Origin: Rhizoctonia solani
Taxonomy: Eukaryota > Basidiomycota > Agaricomycetes > Cantharellales > Ceratobasidiaceae
NCBI RefSeq assembly: GCF_016906535.1
Contig: NC_057375.1
Coordinates: 1,426,001-1,490,000, forward strand
DNA: 64,000 nucleotides
Reading direction: 5' to 3'
This document shows, in pieces, positions 48,283 to 58,155 of this stretch; position 1 is the first letter of the stretch; every line of letters begins with the position of its first letter. The notes under the pieces are model-generated. The model was not told where the DNA came from, ran no database searches, and saw nothing but the letters and a program-made list of their open reading frames with translations. A program made the translations under genes and the position numbers.

Positions 48283-49575
48283 TTATAGAGGCGCGGAAGT
48301 TGCCCGTGGAGGTTTCAAGTCCCTCATCCACGGTCTTTCTACGCTAATATTAGAATATGGTTGAGAATACGATTGAAGCCATTGGTCTCCGAATAATTTC
48401 CATCGTCGGCCCGAGAGGTACTCGACTTCATTTAGATCCGAGCAGGAACTGCGCCATGTCCGACACAGTTGAACTTCCTCCCTCTCAGTCAGATAGGTGG
48501 TATACGATGGGGACGATTCCAGGTTTGTTTTTATGACAAAACATTGCAAGTCCTTGAGGTGAGTGATGAAATTGTGGACCTGGGGACCAGTATCAGTCGC
48601 CTGTCAAAACCCACGCAGAGACTAACTCACTGCCTCTGTCAGAGTATCTACCAGCTCCCTTTCGCCCTCGTTTCTCAGCATGACCTCCAACCGAATCAGA
48701 TGAGGAAGTGCAGTAGTTAACTCGAGTAGGAATCCCCGAGGGGTAGACCATTCACGGCTGGTACCCAGGTTCAGCCCTGTTGAATAGAGCTCCAACTCGC
48801 GCACCGGTATGCTAGATAAAGCCATTTTTTGTATTGCATCCAATAGCTCAGGATATATAGGATCACCCCTAATTGTCGCCCTCTCAACGGGCCGGCCGGG
48901 TATTACCTGGGCCGCAAGTGACGCTCGCCCGCAGAATGAACGGAGGTTGGGAACATGGATCGGTTGTAGCCCAGGGAAAGACAAGAGCGATGTCAAAGCA
49001 AGTGATTGGATTGTTGGTTGCCGCTCGAGGAATGTATGCAGGATTGGATGACAATCTACCGTCTCCCAGGCCAGATGCCGTAGCTGAAACGTGCAGTGAT
49101 TCAGAATATCAAGCGCGAGAATCGGAATACAGCCCAGGTCCAAATATTTAAGGTTCGTGGCCTAAGAAAAATTCGGATTTATGAGTTGGGAATAGACTAG
49201 CTGGGTCAAGAATTTACTCGCCTCTCTCAAAGCAGTGATTTGAACCGACTCGAGCGGATGAGCGAGTTGGACCCGATTCCTAGGGTGGGCGGTTTCAGCT
49301 CTGAAGCTAATCACAGCTCTAGCCAATTCGTGCCTTTCCAACAATGTCGCGCTACACCGTAACGCTCGCTGGGGGTACTTTACCAGCACCAGATGGTGGT
49401 ACATCATAGGCTCGACTACTTCCCGGCACGCTCGACATACTCGGACAAGCCTGTACAAATCGGGAAATAAAAGCGATGAGGCAATAGTCTCCAAAATCTC
49501 AGCGGGTAAAGGGAATGGGTGGTGAATGCCTTTTTCTCGCCCGCGTATGAAGAGAGACTTGAAGAATTTGGACAT
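48283..49575 (-). CDS. F-box-like protein
   Basis: ATG at 49573-49575 gives MSKFFKSLFIRGREKGIHHP. An in-frame upstream GTG would extend it, but ATG is preferred. F-box at residues about 20-60: FPLPAEILETIASSLLFPDL and YRLVRVCRACREVVEPMMYH. After an intron a leucine-rich, LRR-like region follows: LKYLDLGCIPILALDILNHC, QLRHLAWETVDCHPILHTFL, IQSLALTSLLSFPGL, HVPNLRSFCGRASLAAQV, IPVRELELYSTGLNLG and LPHLIRLEVMLRNEGERELV. The last exon gives LQCFVIKTNLESSPSYTTYL and LCRTWRSSCSDLNEVEYLSG. It probably recruits a substrate to an SCF ubiquitin ligase; the substrate is unknown. The in-frame stop at 48283 is uncertain because a shorter end after another intron is possible. It shares its orientation with MTR4, whose start is 130 bp away. 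Confidence 0.72.
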
Positions 49576-50181
49576 GAGTGGGTACCCAGCTGCTGGCCAG
49601 GGCTTGGACCAGTCGGCCACAACCCATCGAGTGAGACACGTCTGGTATATATGAGAGTATGGCTTGATTTCTATTCACGATCAAAAAAACGTGTGGTCTT
49701 GCGTATATCCTAAGCCCGGCTGTAATGGATGGCAGGAGATCTCACTCCTTTGTGCGCGTACAAAGGAGAACGGGTCATCATAAGCGTAGCCTATCGCAAT
49801 TGGCTTCGTGTATATAAATTGGCTCCGGGTTTGAGAACCTGGCCGCGATGGGACAGGATCCTCTGCCGTTAGGCTTGAGGAAATTAGACCGATAAACAGC
49901 CAATCAATCCAACCGCGTACAGGTTTCATTTCACCAAAACGGAAATAGATTACACGGCGAGATGACAGGTTGACGGTGTCAAATATGAGTCATTATTGAA
50001 TATTTACTTATTTCCGATATTAGTCTACGCGGTGATTGCGTTTGGTGAGCCACAATTCAAGGAGAGCGTTGGTAATTTATAGAACCAACTACGAAGCCAC
50101 TATCCACGTGATGAGAGTTTGGCCCGGCTCCGCCCGGAAGTAAATTTCGTCAACACACGACACCTCAAGCCCGACGCCAAA
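49576..50181. promoter_or_regulatory. Divergent intergenic region between F-box gene and RPL38
   Basis: Upstream regions of both genes. A CACGTGAT element at 50105-50112 lies about 70 bp before the RPL38 start codon. A minus ORF at 49681-49929 has no recognisable content. Confidence 0.4.
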
Positions 50182-50672
50182 ATGGTGAGTATAACCAAAG
50201 GGGTGCAGAGTAAATGCGCAGGACTAACAGACTATTATTTAGCCCAAGGAGGTCCGAGACATCAAGGAGTTCATCCAAATTGCGACCCGCAAGGACGCCA
50301 AGTGTGAGTTGTACAATCATTCAGCATCTGCTTATTCCGTGTTAAATTAGCATGATTACAGCCGCCCGGGTGAAGAAGACTCCCCCCAAGGTTGCTGGCG
50401 GAAAGACTGTAACCAAGTTCAAGATCAGGTGCTCGCGATACCTCTACACTCTCGCCCTCGATGATGTAGAAAAGGCAGAAAAGCTCAAGCAGAGTCTCCC
50501 TCCTGGTAAGCGCTGAATCACTCTTCGGTGCTCTCTTACCCTGTGTTTGCTATCCCTCGATTCCAATACTGTGATCAGGTGTTGATTCTGAAACAGCTTG
50601 CTGACCGAATACCTATCTGTAGGCCTTGAGGTTCAGGAACTCAGCGCATCAACCAAGACCAAGAAGAAGTAA
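50182..50672 (+). CDS. rpl38: 60S ribosomal protein L38 (eL38)
   Basis: Four exons: ATG alone at 50182-50184, then 50243-50303, 50362-50505 and 50623-50672. The product starts [20 protein letters not shown] and continues [58 protein letters not shown] and TKTKKK. It is about 85 residues, the normal size of eL38, a small protein of the large ribosomal subunit. Having only the initiator codon in exon 1 is common in ribosomal protein genes and places an intron right at translation start. All splice sites are GT-AG. No damage is seen. Confidence 0.95.
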
Positions 50673-51456
50673 ACTTTTGGGCTGGGTGTAGATGATGGGT
50701 TGAAGTTGGCCGGTATGCAGTGCGCACACCCGATGTCAGTCGCTACGATGTTCAACCCGCGGAAGCTGAGGTATATGCTATGCTGTTATTCATTTGTTTT
50801 ATGAGATCACATTTCATGCTGTGAAAACCGAGCTCTTCAACAGAAGTCTGAAGAAACCTCTATGACTTGGCTATCTTGGACTGGGTTCTTCAGGCGATTT
50901 TGTATGAGGTACGTCCAGTTAACGCTAGATATACTAGGAGAAACCGGTGGATTCTCGGGCTAGTTGTATCTTGGATGTACTGCGCGTGATCCAGTCGCAT
51001 ACCATCAGAAAAATCACCCGTGGACGGGCTCAACACGATGACAGTTGATGGTCCTCTGATCTGCGTTACGTTGTACTTGCAGAAAAGACCAAGCGTACAT
51101 AGCCTAGTATGCCTTGTCAATTTCAACCACTCGTCAAGTGCGTACAAGATATGCTCTGGTAGTGGAATATGCATATCTTCTTCCACAACTGAAACACGGC
51201 CATATAACAACCTCCATTCCACTAGAAAAGACACATATATGTGGTCGTTACGAATGAATATGAATAGCCGCATAATTAAGTCACTACCAGGATCCTCAAA
51301 TGAGCTGTACACTCCGCGTGCCAATATAGTACAATACTGAATACAAACAAGGGTGGTATCAAGGATGGGCGAAGCAAACCTTGTATTGCCCGTTATTTAA
51401 GCCACAGTCAGAGGAAATGGGATGAATGTGGATATAGTAACCCCAAACCAACAGCC
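50673..51456. other. Convergent spacer between RPL38 and BUB2
   Basis: A minus-strand open stretch of 144 codons at 50890-51324 lacks a proper ATG at its beginning (its first codon is TTG) and resembles no family. I treat it as non-coding. 3' flanks of both neighbours lie here. Confidence 0.4.
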
Positions 51457-52914
51457 TCATAGCTCAATCTCAAACGGATGCCTTACCAGTTCATCATACA
51501 ACTCGACGGGAAGATCCCTCACCAATGCAACGGCAATTTCGATAACAGGTTGTGCTTGAAGAGGCGGGAATGTGCGCAGTAGTTTCATGGGACTACAAAG
51601 GTAGCCGCGTGAATAAACATCATAGAAAGATTCCCGAGAGTATGGAGATGTAACTATAACAGTAAACGACACGAACTTACCTTCGACTTGAGAGAATTGA
51701 ATCCCTCATCAGAAACAATTGCGCAATTACGCACAAGATATTCAGATGCACGCCGAATGCTAGGAGAAAGTCCCAGAGGCGGAGCACCTCAGCCAAAGGT
51801 GGAGTACACGCACAAAGTGTCAACACAGCTAGAGAGAAAGATGTCTGTTAGTTTCAGATAAGTAGTCATAGATTATTGGGGCGACTAGAACAAGGAAATG
51901 ATGGTAGTGTCGAGATGTGCGATAGATGGGTGGACATACAGGGAAACGCGTATATCTCCGCGCTCAGATTCTTGGACCGAAGGTGCTGAAACAACTCCGG
52001 GTCGGCTATTTGTAGACATCGATCCAAGAGCTAGATAAATTACGAGCACAATTAAGAGACTGGTTGGTTATTAAAAAAAACAATAACTACCTTTAACCCA
52101 CGATGAACTCCTTCTAGTGTCGGTTGAACATACAATGGGCATTCAATTTCGATAAATCTAGATGTATAATTCGTGACTGGCCCCCTTTGACATCATCGGG
52201 AAATGAGCAAACGCACCTTGAAAAACAATGGAAGGCTTCAAGCTCGGAGGAAAGAGTGTATAGGAAGGGAGCAGCAAGCACATTCATGCCTTGTACGTAT
52301 CGAAAGGGTAACTGGGTAGGAGACTGTCGATCTGGGGCGAGCGTTAGCATTTACCTTAAAGTGATAGCAATTAAATTCACCATGATTTCGCCAGACAAAT
52401 GCATCTAACAGACGGATCAACATATCTTCCCTAACTCGGGACTTGAACTCCATGTCGGTGGCAAGGGTTCTAGAGTTTAAGTTACAGTAATTTGCCAGTG
52501 GCACGACTCTGCTCGATGCTCACCGAAAGGTATCATTCCTAATCTTTTCTCTGTCCGGACTAGCCCCTCGGGCGATATATTGAATGTAGGTATCACCGGC
52601 CAGAGGACCGTCGACGCGAAGTAGTAGCTTCCAAATGCGGGGGCGTAACGAAGAATCCTATATAACAGATCAGTATCTGGGCTATTTTGACTGACTGATT
52701 GCATTACCTCAGAAGTTGGGATTCCACCCAACAATATCAACCGACGGAGCTTTTTAAGCCCATCATCAACATCCTCCTTGGTTCGAAATTTGGTGGCTGA
52801 TAGACGGGGTGCATTAAGTAGTTTATTGAGAGCAACTGCAGGGTTGCTAGAGCCACCGCTGGACCTGCTTGTTGATGACGTAGATTTACGAGGTCGATTC
52901 GACGGTTCGGACAT
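51457..52914 (-). CDS. bub2: BUB2/Cdc16-type TBC GTPase-activating protein
   Basis: GAP subunit that, with its Bfa1-type partner, turns off the spindle-pole GTPase of the mitotic-exit/septation network. ATG 52912-52914 gives MSEPSNRPRKSTSSTSRSSG. The family blocks are FRTKEDVDDGLKKLRRLILL, then LRPRIWKLLLRVDGPLAGDT, IARGASPDREKIRNDTFRTL (arginine finger in NDTFR), FKSRVREDMLIRLLDAFVWR, and the glutamine finger in YVQGMNVLAAPFLYTL (about 52270-52310). Further exons, broken by introns, lead to SPMKLLRTFPPLQAQPVIEI and ALVRDLPVELYDELVRHPF, with TGA at 51457-51459. Both catalytic fingers are present, so it is likely active. About eight short introns. CACGTGAC lies about 46 bp upstream of the ATG. 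Confidence 0.9.
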
Positions 52915-53765
52915 TTGGTTGTTGATCAGGGCAAGAGTTGCTCGTCGAAGCCTCACTATCACGTGACTATGTAGTGGCAGTGCATGGAGCAAACCAAGAG
53001 TGCCCGATAGCAGTGCAACAGTATTTCAGCAGCTTGTATTCTTTTGCAGTAGCTCAATATATCTATGCCCTCACCCACACGCTGCTATTAGCGTCAATGA
53101 AAAAGTTGATATTGCACCTATACTCATCCTCGTGTCGGTTAAGTCAGCTAGTCGAGATGGTACAAGCTATCAGAGTCATGCTATAGCTCTATCTCAACTC
53201 TCTTGCGAAAGCTCAAATCTTTTAATTCTATATTGAAATAAACCTTATATATGAATACAGTTGACCGGCTCCCAAGTGCGGCTTGCTACAAAATAATGGC
53301 CGGAACTCCGAAGACATCAGGTTTTAGAGCTATGGTCTTCGCAAGCCTATAAACTTTTGAGCAACTCTCGATCATTGCTAAAAGTATGCGTATTTAGCTA
53401 CTACTTATTTACAAAATATATACCGCTCAGGCATGCAGTGTCACTGGTAGCGCGCTTGCCTCGCGAACTATAAATTGGATGTTCACCAGGCTATATATCC
53501 AATAGACCGAACCTCGAGTAGTAAGGGAATGGGGTTAGTTGCTAGTAGACTCAGTTTTCGGCAGGTACAAACCCCATATAGTAGTTGCAATTCTTACTTC
53601 CGTCAGTGGATACGCACAGCTAGTCCAGTGGCCGTGCTGATATTTTGACTCTAGCGTAGCGCGCGCGGCGCGGACCCTAAGTGCGTATTATCCTGCCTAC
53701 CACTCCAGATATAAAAGCAGTTCATTTACTGTCGGTCAACTATCGCTCTTCTTACCTCCAGTTCC
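52915..53765. other. Divergent intergenic region between BUB2 and the RTA1-like gene
   Basis: Contains CACGTG at 52960-52965 near BUB2 and a TATA-like atataaaag at about 53708, about 58 bp before the RTA1-like ATG. The ORFs at 52938-53186 and 53000-53236 have no family resemblance. Around 53435-53530 there is weak tRNA-like sequence (see rejected items). Confidence 0.4.
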
Positions 53766-55155
53766 ATGCATCGCTCAGTACTTCTGCCCTTTAGCCCGGG
53801 CTGTATCTGCTTCTACCTATTGGCCCAATGCTTTTCAGCGTTTGGTCAAGAGGATAATGATGATGTTGATCTTTCTAAAACTCGTAAGTTATTCTGCTCA
53901 GGTCATGTAACTACTGGATGACAAGTTTCTTGAAAGCCCTCCACTACATTCCAAGCAAGACCTGGGCTTTGATAAGTGCAGGATGTTACATATTCACAAT
54001 CGCGATGTGCATAGTTTGGTCTATGCGTCATTGGGGAAGGTATATGCTTGTTATAATGATTGGAGCAAGCTTCTATGCTGGTGGCCTGCTGCTTCGTATA
54101 GGTGAGTGAACCAAAGACAACCTTAGACATGCTAACCAATAGTTGCAAACCAGTATATGCCCAGGATCCCACCAGCGTAATGAAATACGCTTCGATGAAT
54201 TTGATTATTCTTCTCTCTCCGTGTGCGTTTATCGCTGGGGTATGTCAGCTTCTTCTATAAACATTCCAGTATACCGACTATCACAATGCTTAGGTATATA
54301 TGTTTCTCGGCCGTCTTGCGTTTCATTTAAACGCAGTTGAGCACTTGGCTCTCAGCCCGCGCTGGCTGACCAAAATATTTGTGGTGAGGCTCCTCCCCCA
54401 AAGTAATAAACTGGGTTTGACTTAATACATCTTATAGACGTCTGATGTCTGTATGTTAATCTCTTTCTCGCTTCAAATAATTTCTCGTTCTTCCCTACTC
54501 ACTTTTAATGATAGTCACGTTCCTTGTTCAAGCCACGGGTGGTGGGCTAACAGCCATGGACGATCCCGAGAAACGGGACATGGGGAAGAAGGTACTTCTA
54601 GCTTCCCCAAACAATTACATCAATCGTCGATACTGACCAACTTTAATCGAAAGCTCTTCATCGGAGGCTTAGTTGCCCAGCTCATATCGTTCTTACTCTA
54701 CACTCTCATATTCGTGCTTTTCGTGAATCGTGTCCGAACTCACATGAGGGTCGAATGGGATAACAGACCCAACGGCCTCATGGGCCATTGGCTTGCTCTG
54801 GTAATATCAATGGCGGTTAGCTGTGTGGCTATTATAGTAAGTCGGTGTACTTCTGCTAGACGTCCAGGTAACTTATCAAGTGAGCTCTAGATTCGTTCCG
54901 TATTCCGTGCTCTGGAGACTGCTCAAGGGCGGGAAAGCGCTCTGGCGAGCAAGGAAGGGTATTTCTATGTGCTAGATTGTTTTGTTCTTTGGATATCAAT
55001 TACGTGAGTGATATCTTAAGCTTCTTTTAATGGGTCCAGGCTAACAGAATACAAGTGTTTTTATCATCACTTGGCCGCCAAGATACCTAACAGGCTATAA
55101 TCCGGCTTGGAAAGACAGTCGAGTTGAGCTCACGTCAAGGAATTATGGAGCATAG
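53766..55155 (+). CDS. RTA1-like multi-pass membrane protein
   Basis: Fungal RTA1/RTM1 family (lipid-translocating exporter or stress-resistance membrane proteins). ATG 53766 begins with a hydrophobic leader MHRSVLLPFSPGCICFYLLA and an acidic linker (EDNDDVDLSKT). TM blocks in order: TWALISAGCYIFTIAMCIVW, RYMLVIMIGASFYAGGLLL, an exon with MKYASMNLIILLSPCAFIAG, then YMFLGRLAFHLNAVEHLAL, the family block LSPRWLTKIFVTSDV, KLFIGGLVAQLISFLLYTLI, FVLFVNRVRTHMRVEWDN, and LVISMAVSCVAIII-RSVFRALE. The tail is YFYVLDCFVLWISIT, then FIITWPPRYLTGYNPAWKD and TAG at 55153-55155. Seven membrane spans are expected for the family and fit. The stop depends on the last intron (acceptor at 55055). The transported substrate is unknown. 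Confidence 0.82.
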
Positions 55156-56329
55156 TCTTAGAAACCTAATTCTTAGAGGCTGAGCTTGCTCTTTTGGCCC
55201 TGATAGTAGATTTTCAGGTATTGTTTGCAAGCGATAAATTATAGATCATGATGGACAGAAGGCCTATAGCTAGTACTATAGTCATTCTCTTTCATCAGCG
55301 TTGGTTTGACATTTGCATTTCTGTGTGTTGATACATATACTTGCCCATGTCTGACCTTCTCCATGTTATCCTTAACTAGCGAGATGTATAATACATATTT
55401 ATGTTGATGGAGCATTAACCACTGCTGCGAGTTTGCTACACCAACAGGATTCTGGTCTACCGGAGGAGCACCGAGTCTTTAAAATTCGCCGAGCTTTGAA
55501 CCCAACAATGGCGATATCCGCGCGGTACCCACGAATTGTATCATAGGCAGATCGAACCACTGATCTAACTCCAGAGGTTGATGCCCAATCACGGAACTGA
55601 TAGCTCAGTGTGAATGTGAGTGCTTAGATGTTGTCTGGTTGGGAGATTGGTATAATGACTGTCATTAATGTTCCCTATTTTTGAGCATGCAGCCAAGCCT
55701 TTGAATGGATGCTACATTGACGAAAACTGAGGAGGGGGGGGCAAGTTTAAGTATCCACCTGCAACCATTGCAATTAGTAAAGATTGGATAGAGGCTAAAT
55801 ATTAATATACGGCCGCCCTCATCATTGTGGACCTGACGGATGCCAGTAACCTGATCGCGCCATTCGGTGACTACACATTAGTAAATTAATGGTGATATGT
55901 GCAGCTATACACATGCGTACGAAGAGTCTGCCAAAATCCAAAGACATAATTTATTGGAGTGAGTATTATCAAATATGTGCTCATTGGTTCGATAAGGGAT
56001 TAAGGCTGAATCGTTCGCTTCTTCGTAGGCCGCTTGTCCCAACGGTCGTACGCACATTGCTTTCCGATCACGAATAGGGCCTCGTGCTATTCCCATTCTG
56101 TGCAAAATGCTTGTGTTTTATAGAGTTTTCGGAATTTAAGTTGACATGGAATGCATTTTTCAAACAGAAAAAGAGCAAACCCGCAGTAAAGTGAATAAAG
56201 TCGTTCAACGACGTCTATATACAACATGCATATACAACATGTATATTATAGCTCTACTTCAATCCATCTATCACCTATGTACCCCTATATAATCCCTACA
56301 AGGAAGAAAAGACAAAACAAAAGAAACGA
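55156..56329. other. Intergenic, no gene recognised
   Basis: About 1.2 kb between convergent gene ends. It holds only short ORFs (55889-56077 +, 55905-56105 -) and a G8 run near 55733. Part of 55545-55600 weakly resembles a tRNA-derived sequence. Confidence 0.4.
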
Positions 56330-57981
56330 CTAAGCGGTAATGGCGGGTGGGGTGCCGTTCAAATGTTGAGCAAGCACAACTTTGAACTCTTCATACTCTG
56401 GTCCATGGTTATACCCTCGGCAATAACACTTGATGTTCACGCTGCGCCAAATTTTGGTCAAGAATCTAAAGATAGAGTCAGTCGACATCCGTACGGCTCG
56501 TATTCAGGTACTTACTTGGCGAACTCGTTGGTCTCGGTCGGGTTAAACGTGTGTACGCATCTGAAATCGCTCACCAGCTCGAGTTCCTGGGCCGGGCGAG
56601 TATCTATTTGAACTGCGGTATCATCGATAAGAAGTTCAGGGGGTATAGTTGACTCGAGTTGCATTAATAGGCAAGTCAGGCGAGGTAGATAGGAAGAAAC
56701 AGTAACCAATTCGTTAAAGCTGGTCCCAACATGTCTGATTTCGAGGACTTCGAGCAACGGCCAATATTCGGCAATGGTTCGAAGACTAATTTGCTGGACG
56801 GGTTGGGTGAGTTGGACGCCATTGACGATAAGCTCGGTCAGCTGGAGTGTATGCAAGGGGTAGAGAACGTCTAGTAGATGGTCGGTATCGGGAATATCGG
56901 CAAAGTAGAACGAGATCTTGGTGATGTGCGGGCTGACCGCAGCGATAAGGGTTGTCAGCTCGTGTAACTCGCTCACAGCACTCGTGGTGCCGGGCCAATT
57001 TGTCGATAAGCTCAAATGGCTTAGGTGAGCCGGGATCGGAGTTCGCCAGATGTGGAACAGGGGCTCCACAGCCCCGCATGCGATTTGAAGAGAGTTTAAT
57101 CGACACGTGGAAGAAGCTGGCAGATCGGGGACTTCAAGGGTCAAACTCAATTCCGGGATTTCCAATTTTCGAAGACGAGGCATTCCCACGATGTGTTTCA
57201 GTGCTTTGGAGATAAGCGCTCCGGGCATGAGAGTCTCAGAAGCAGGGTCGTTGGGAGACGGAGCCGAAAGTTGGTTGATTGAAGGCTCGATAGTATGGAT
57301 TCTAAGACGCTCGAGATTTGCGGAGGTCCTGGCAAGGATGCCATCTATGAGCTTGAGATAGCGTTCGATGCAACCAGGCGAATCATCGACAAAATTCCTG
57401 AAAATGTCCAATTCCGAGAGCGACGGTGGGACTAGAGCGCTGAGCCAATCGGCGCATGCTCTGCTCGAAGTAGTAGTCGAGTAACGTTCGCAAATGTCGA
57501 GTTTTTTCAAGTTGGGAAGGAGGACATGATTGCGAGCATAGCACGCGACCATTGGCCAGCCGGGTAAATGCTTCTGGTGAATGTACTCTTCGTTGTGCCC
57601 CCAAGCAAGAGACACTGTCACATGCTTGACAAACGGTGCATATAGGTTGAAACGCTCAAAGTAGTTGGGTGGGAGCACAGCGGGAATATGAACCTGGTGC
57701 CAGCAAAGCATTTGTTATCTATGCAAATTCAGTCAAGGCACAGTTTGCCTTACCTCGAATCTGGTGATTTTTTCGCCGGGCTTGACGACAAGAGAGTCAG
57801 GGAGGAGATTCAGAATGTCTTTGTCTTCAACAGGCCATGAGCTCCAGAGCTCGCGGGCTGCGGAATGAAAGAAAAAGCGAGATGTGCGTGCAAGACATGC
57901 GAGCTCTCCGCGGGTCAAATAGCGACAGACAATATCGAGTATTTCGGGCAAAATTACGCAATAAGAGAGTGCTGTAGACAT
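56330..57981 (-). CDS. F-box protein with long LRR-like region
   Basis: ATG 57979-57981 gives MSTALSYCVILPEILDIVCR, an F-box continuing YLTRGELACLARTSRFFFHS and AARELW. A second large exon (57711-56512) begins after one intron: VHIPAVLPPNYFERFNLYAP. It carries regularly spaced leucine-rich segments: LLPNLKKLDICERYS, LVPPSLSELDIFRNFVDD, ANLERLRIHTIEP, MPRLRKLEIPELSLTLEVP, CRLNSLQIACGAVEPLFHIW, LQLTELIVNGVQLTQPVQQI, YWPLLEVLEIRHVGTS and YLPRLTCLLMQLEST. A short last exon ends NGTPPAITA with TAG at 56330-56332. Total about 500 residues, intact, only two introns. It probably serves as an SCF substrate adaptor with LRR-like recognition; the target is unknown. It is divergent from the kinesin gene, 174 bp apart. 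Confidence 0.8.
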
Positions 57982-58155
57982 GGTGTCAAGTCGATTGTGG
58001 TCGTTGAGGGTTGAAACGATAAAACTCAGGGGTCGTGCGGGGCAGGGGAGGTGGTGCCGGCGCGGTGGGGCAGTAACCGCGGAGCGCCACGTGATCCTTT
58101 TGCATAACGGTCGCGTCGGATATGAGTCTAAAGTCCGAATCCAACATCCCACAAC
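57982..58155. promoter_or_regulatory. Bidirectional promoter, F-box gene and kinesin
   Basis: The two start codons are 174 bp apart and point outward, so a shared promoter is likely. CACGTGAT at 58088-58095 is central. No TATA box is seen. Confidence 0.5.

Noticed and set aside
50890..51324. 144-codon minus-strand open frame
   Set aside because: It begins with TTG, matches no family and lies in a convergent spacer; probably chance.
53435..53530. tRNA-like sequence (ggtagcgcgcttgcctcgcg with a later gaacctcg)
   Set aside because: An A-box-like stretch is present but acceptor and T-arm do not pair and the B-box is degenerate. At best it is an old tRNA-derived fragment.
55545..55615. Possible tRNA-Trp-like or SINE sequence (tctaactccagaggttg)
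   Set aside because: It resembles the anticodon arm of tRNA-Trp, but the arms on either side do not fold and there is no second copy in the window.
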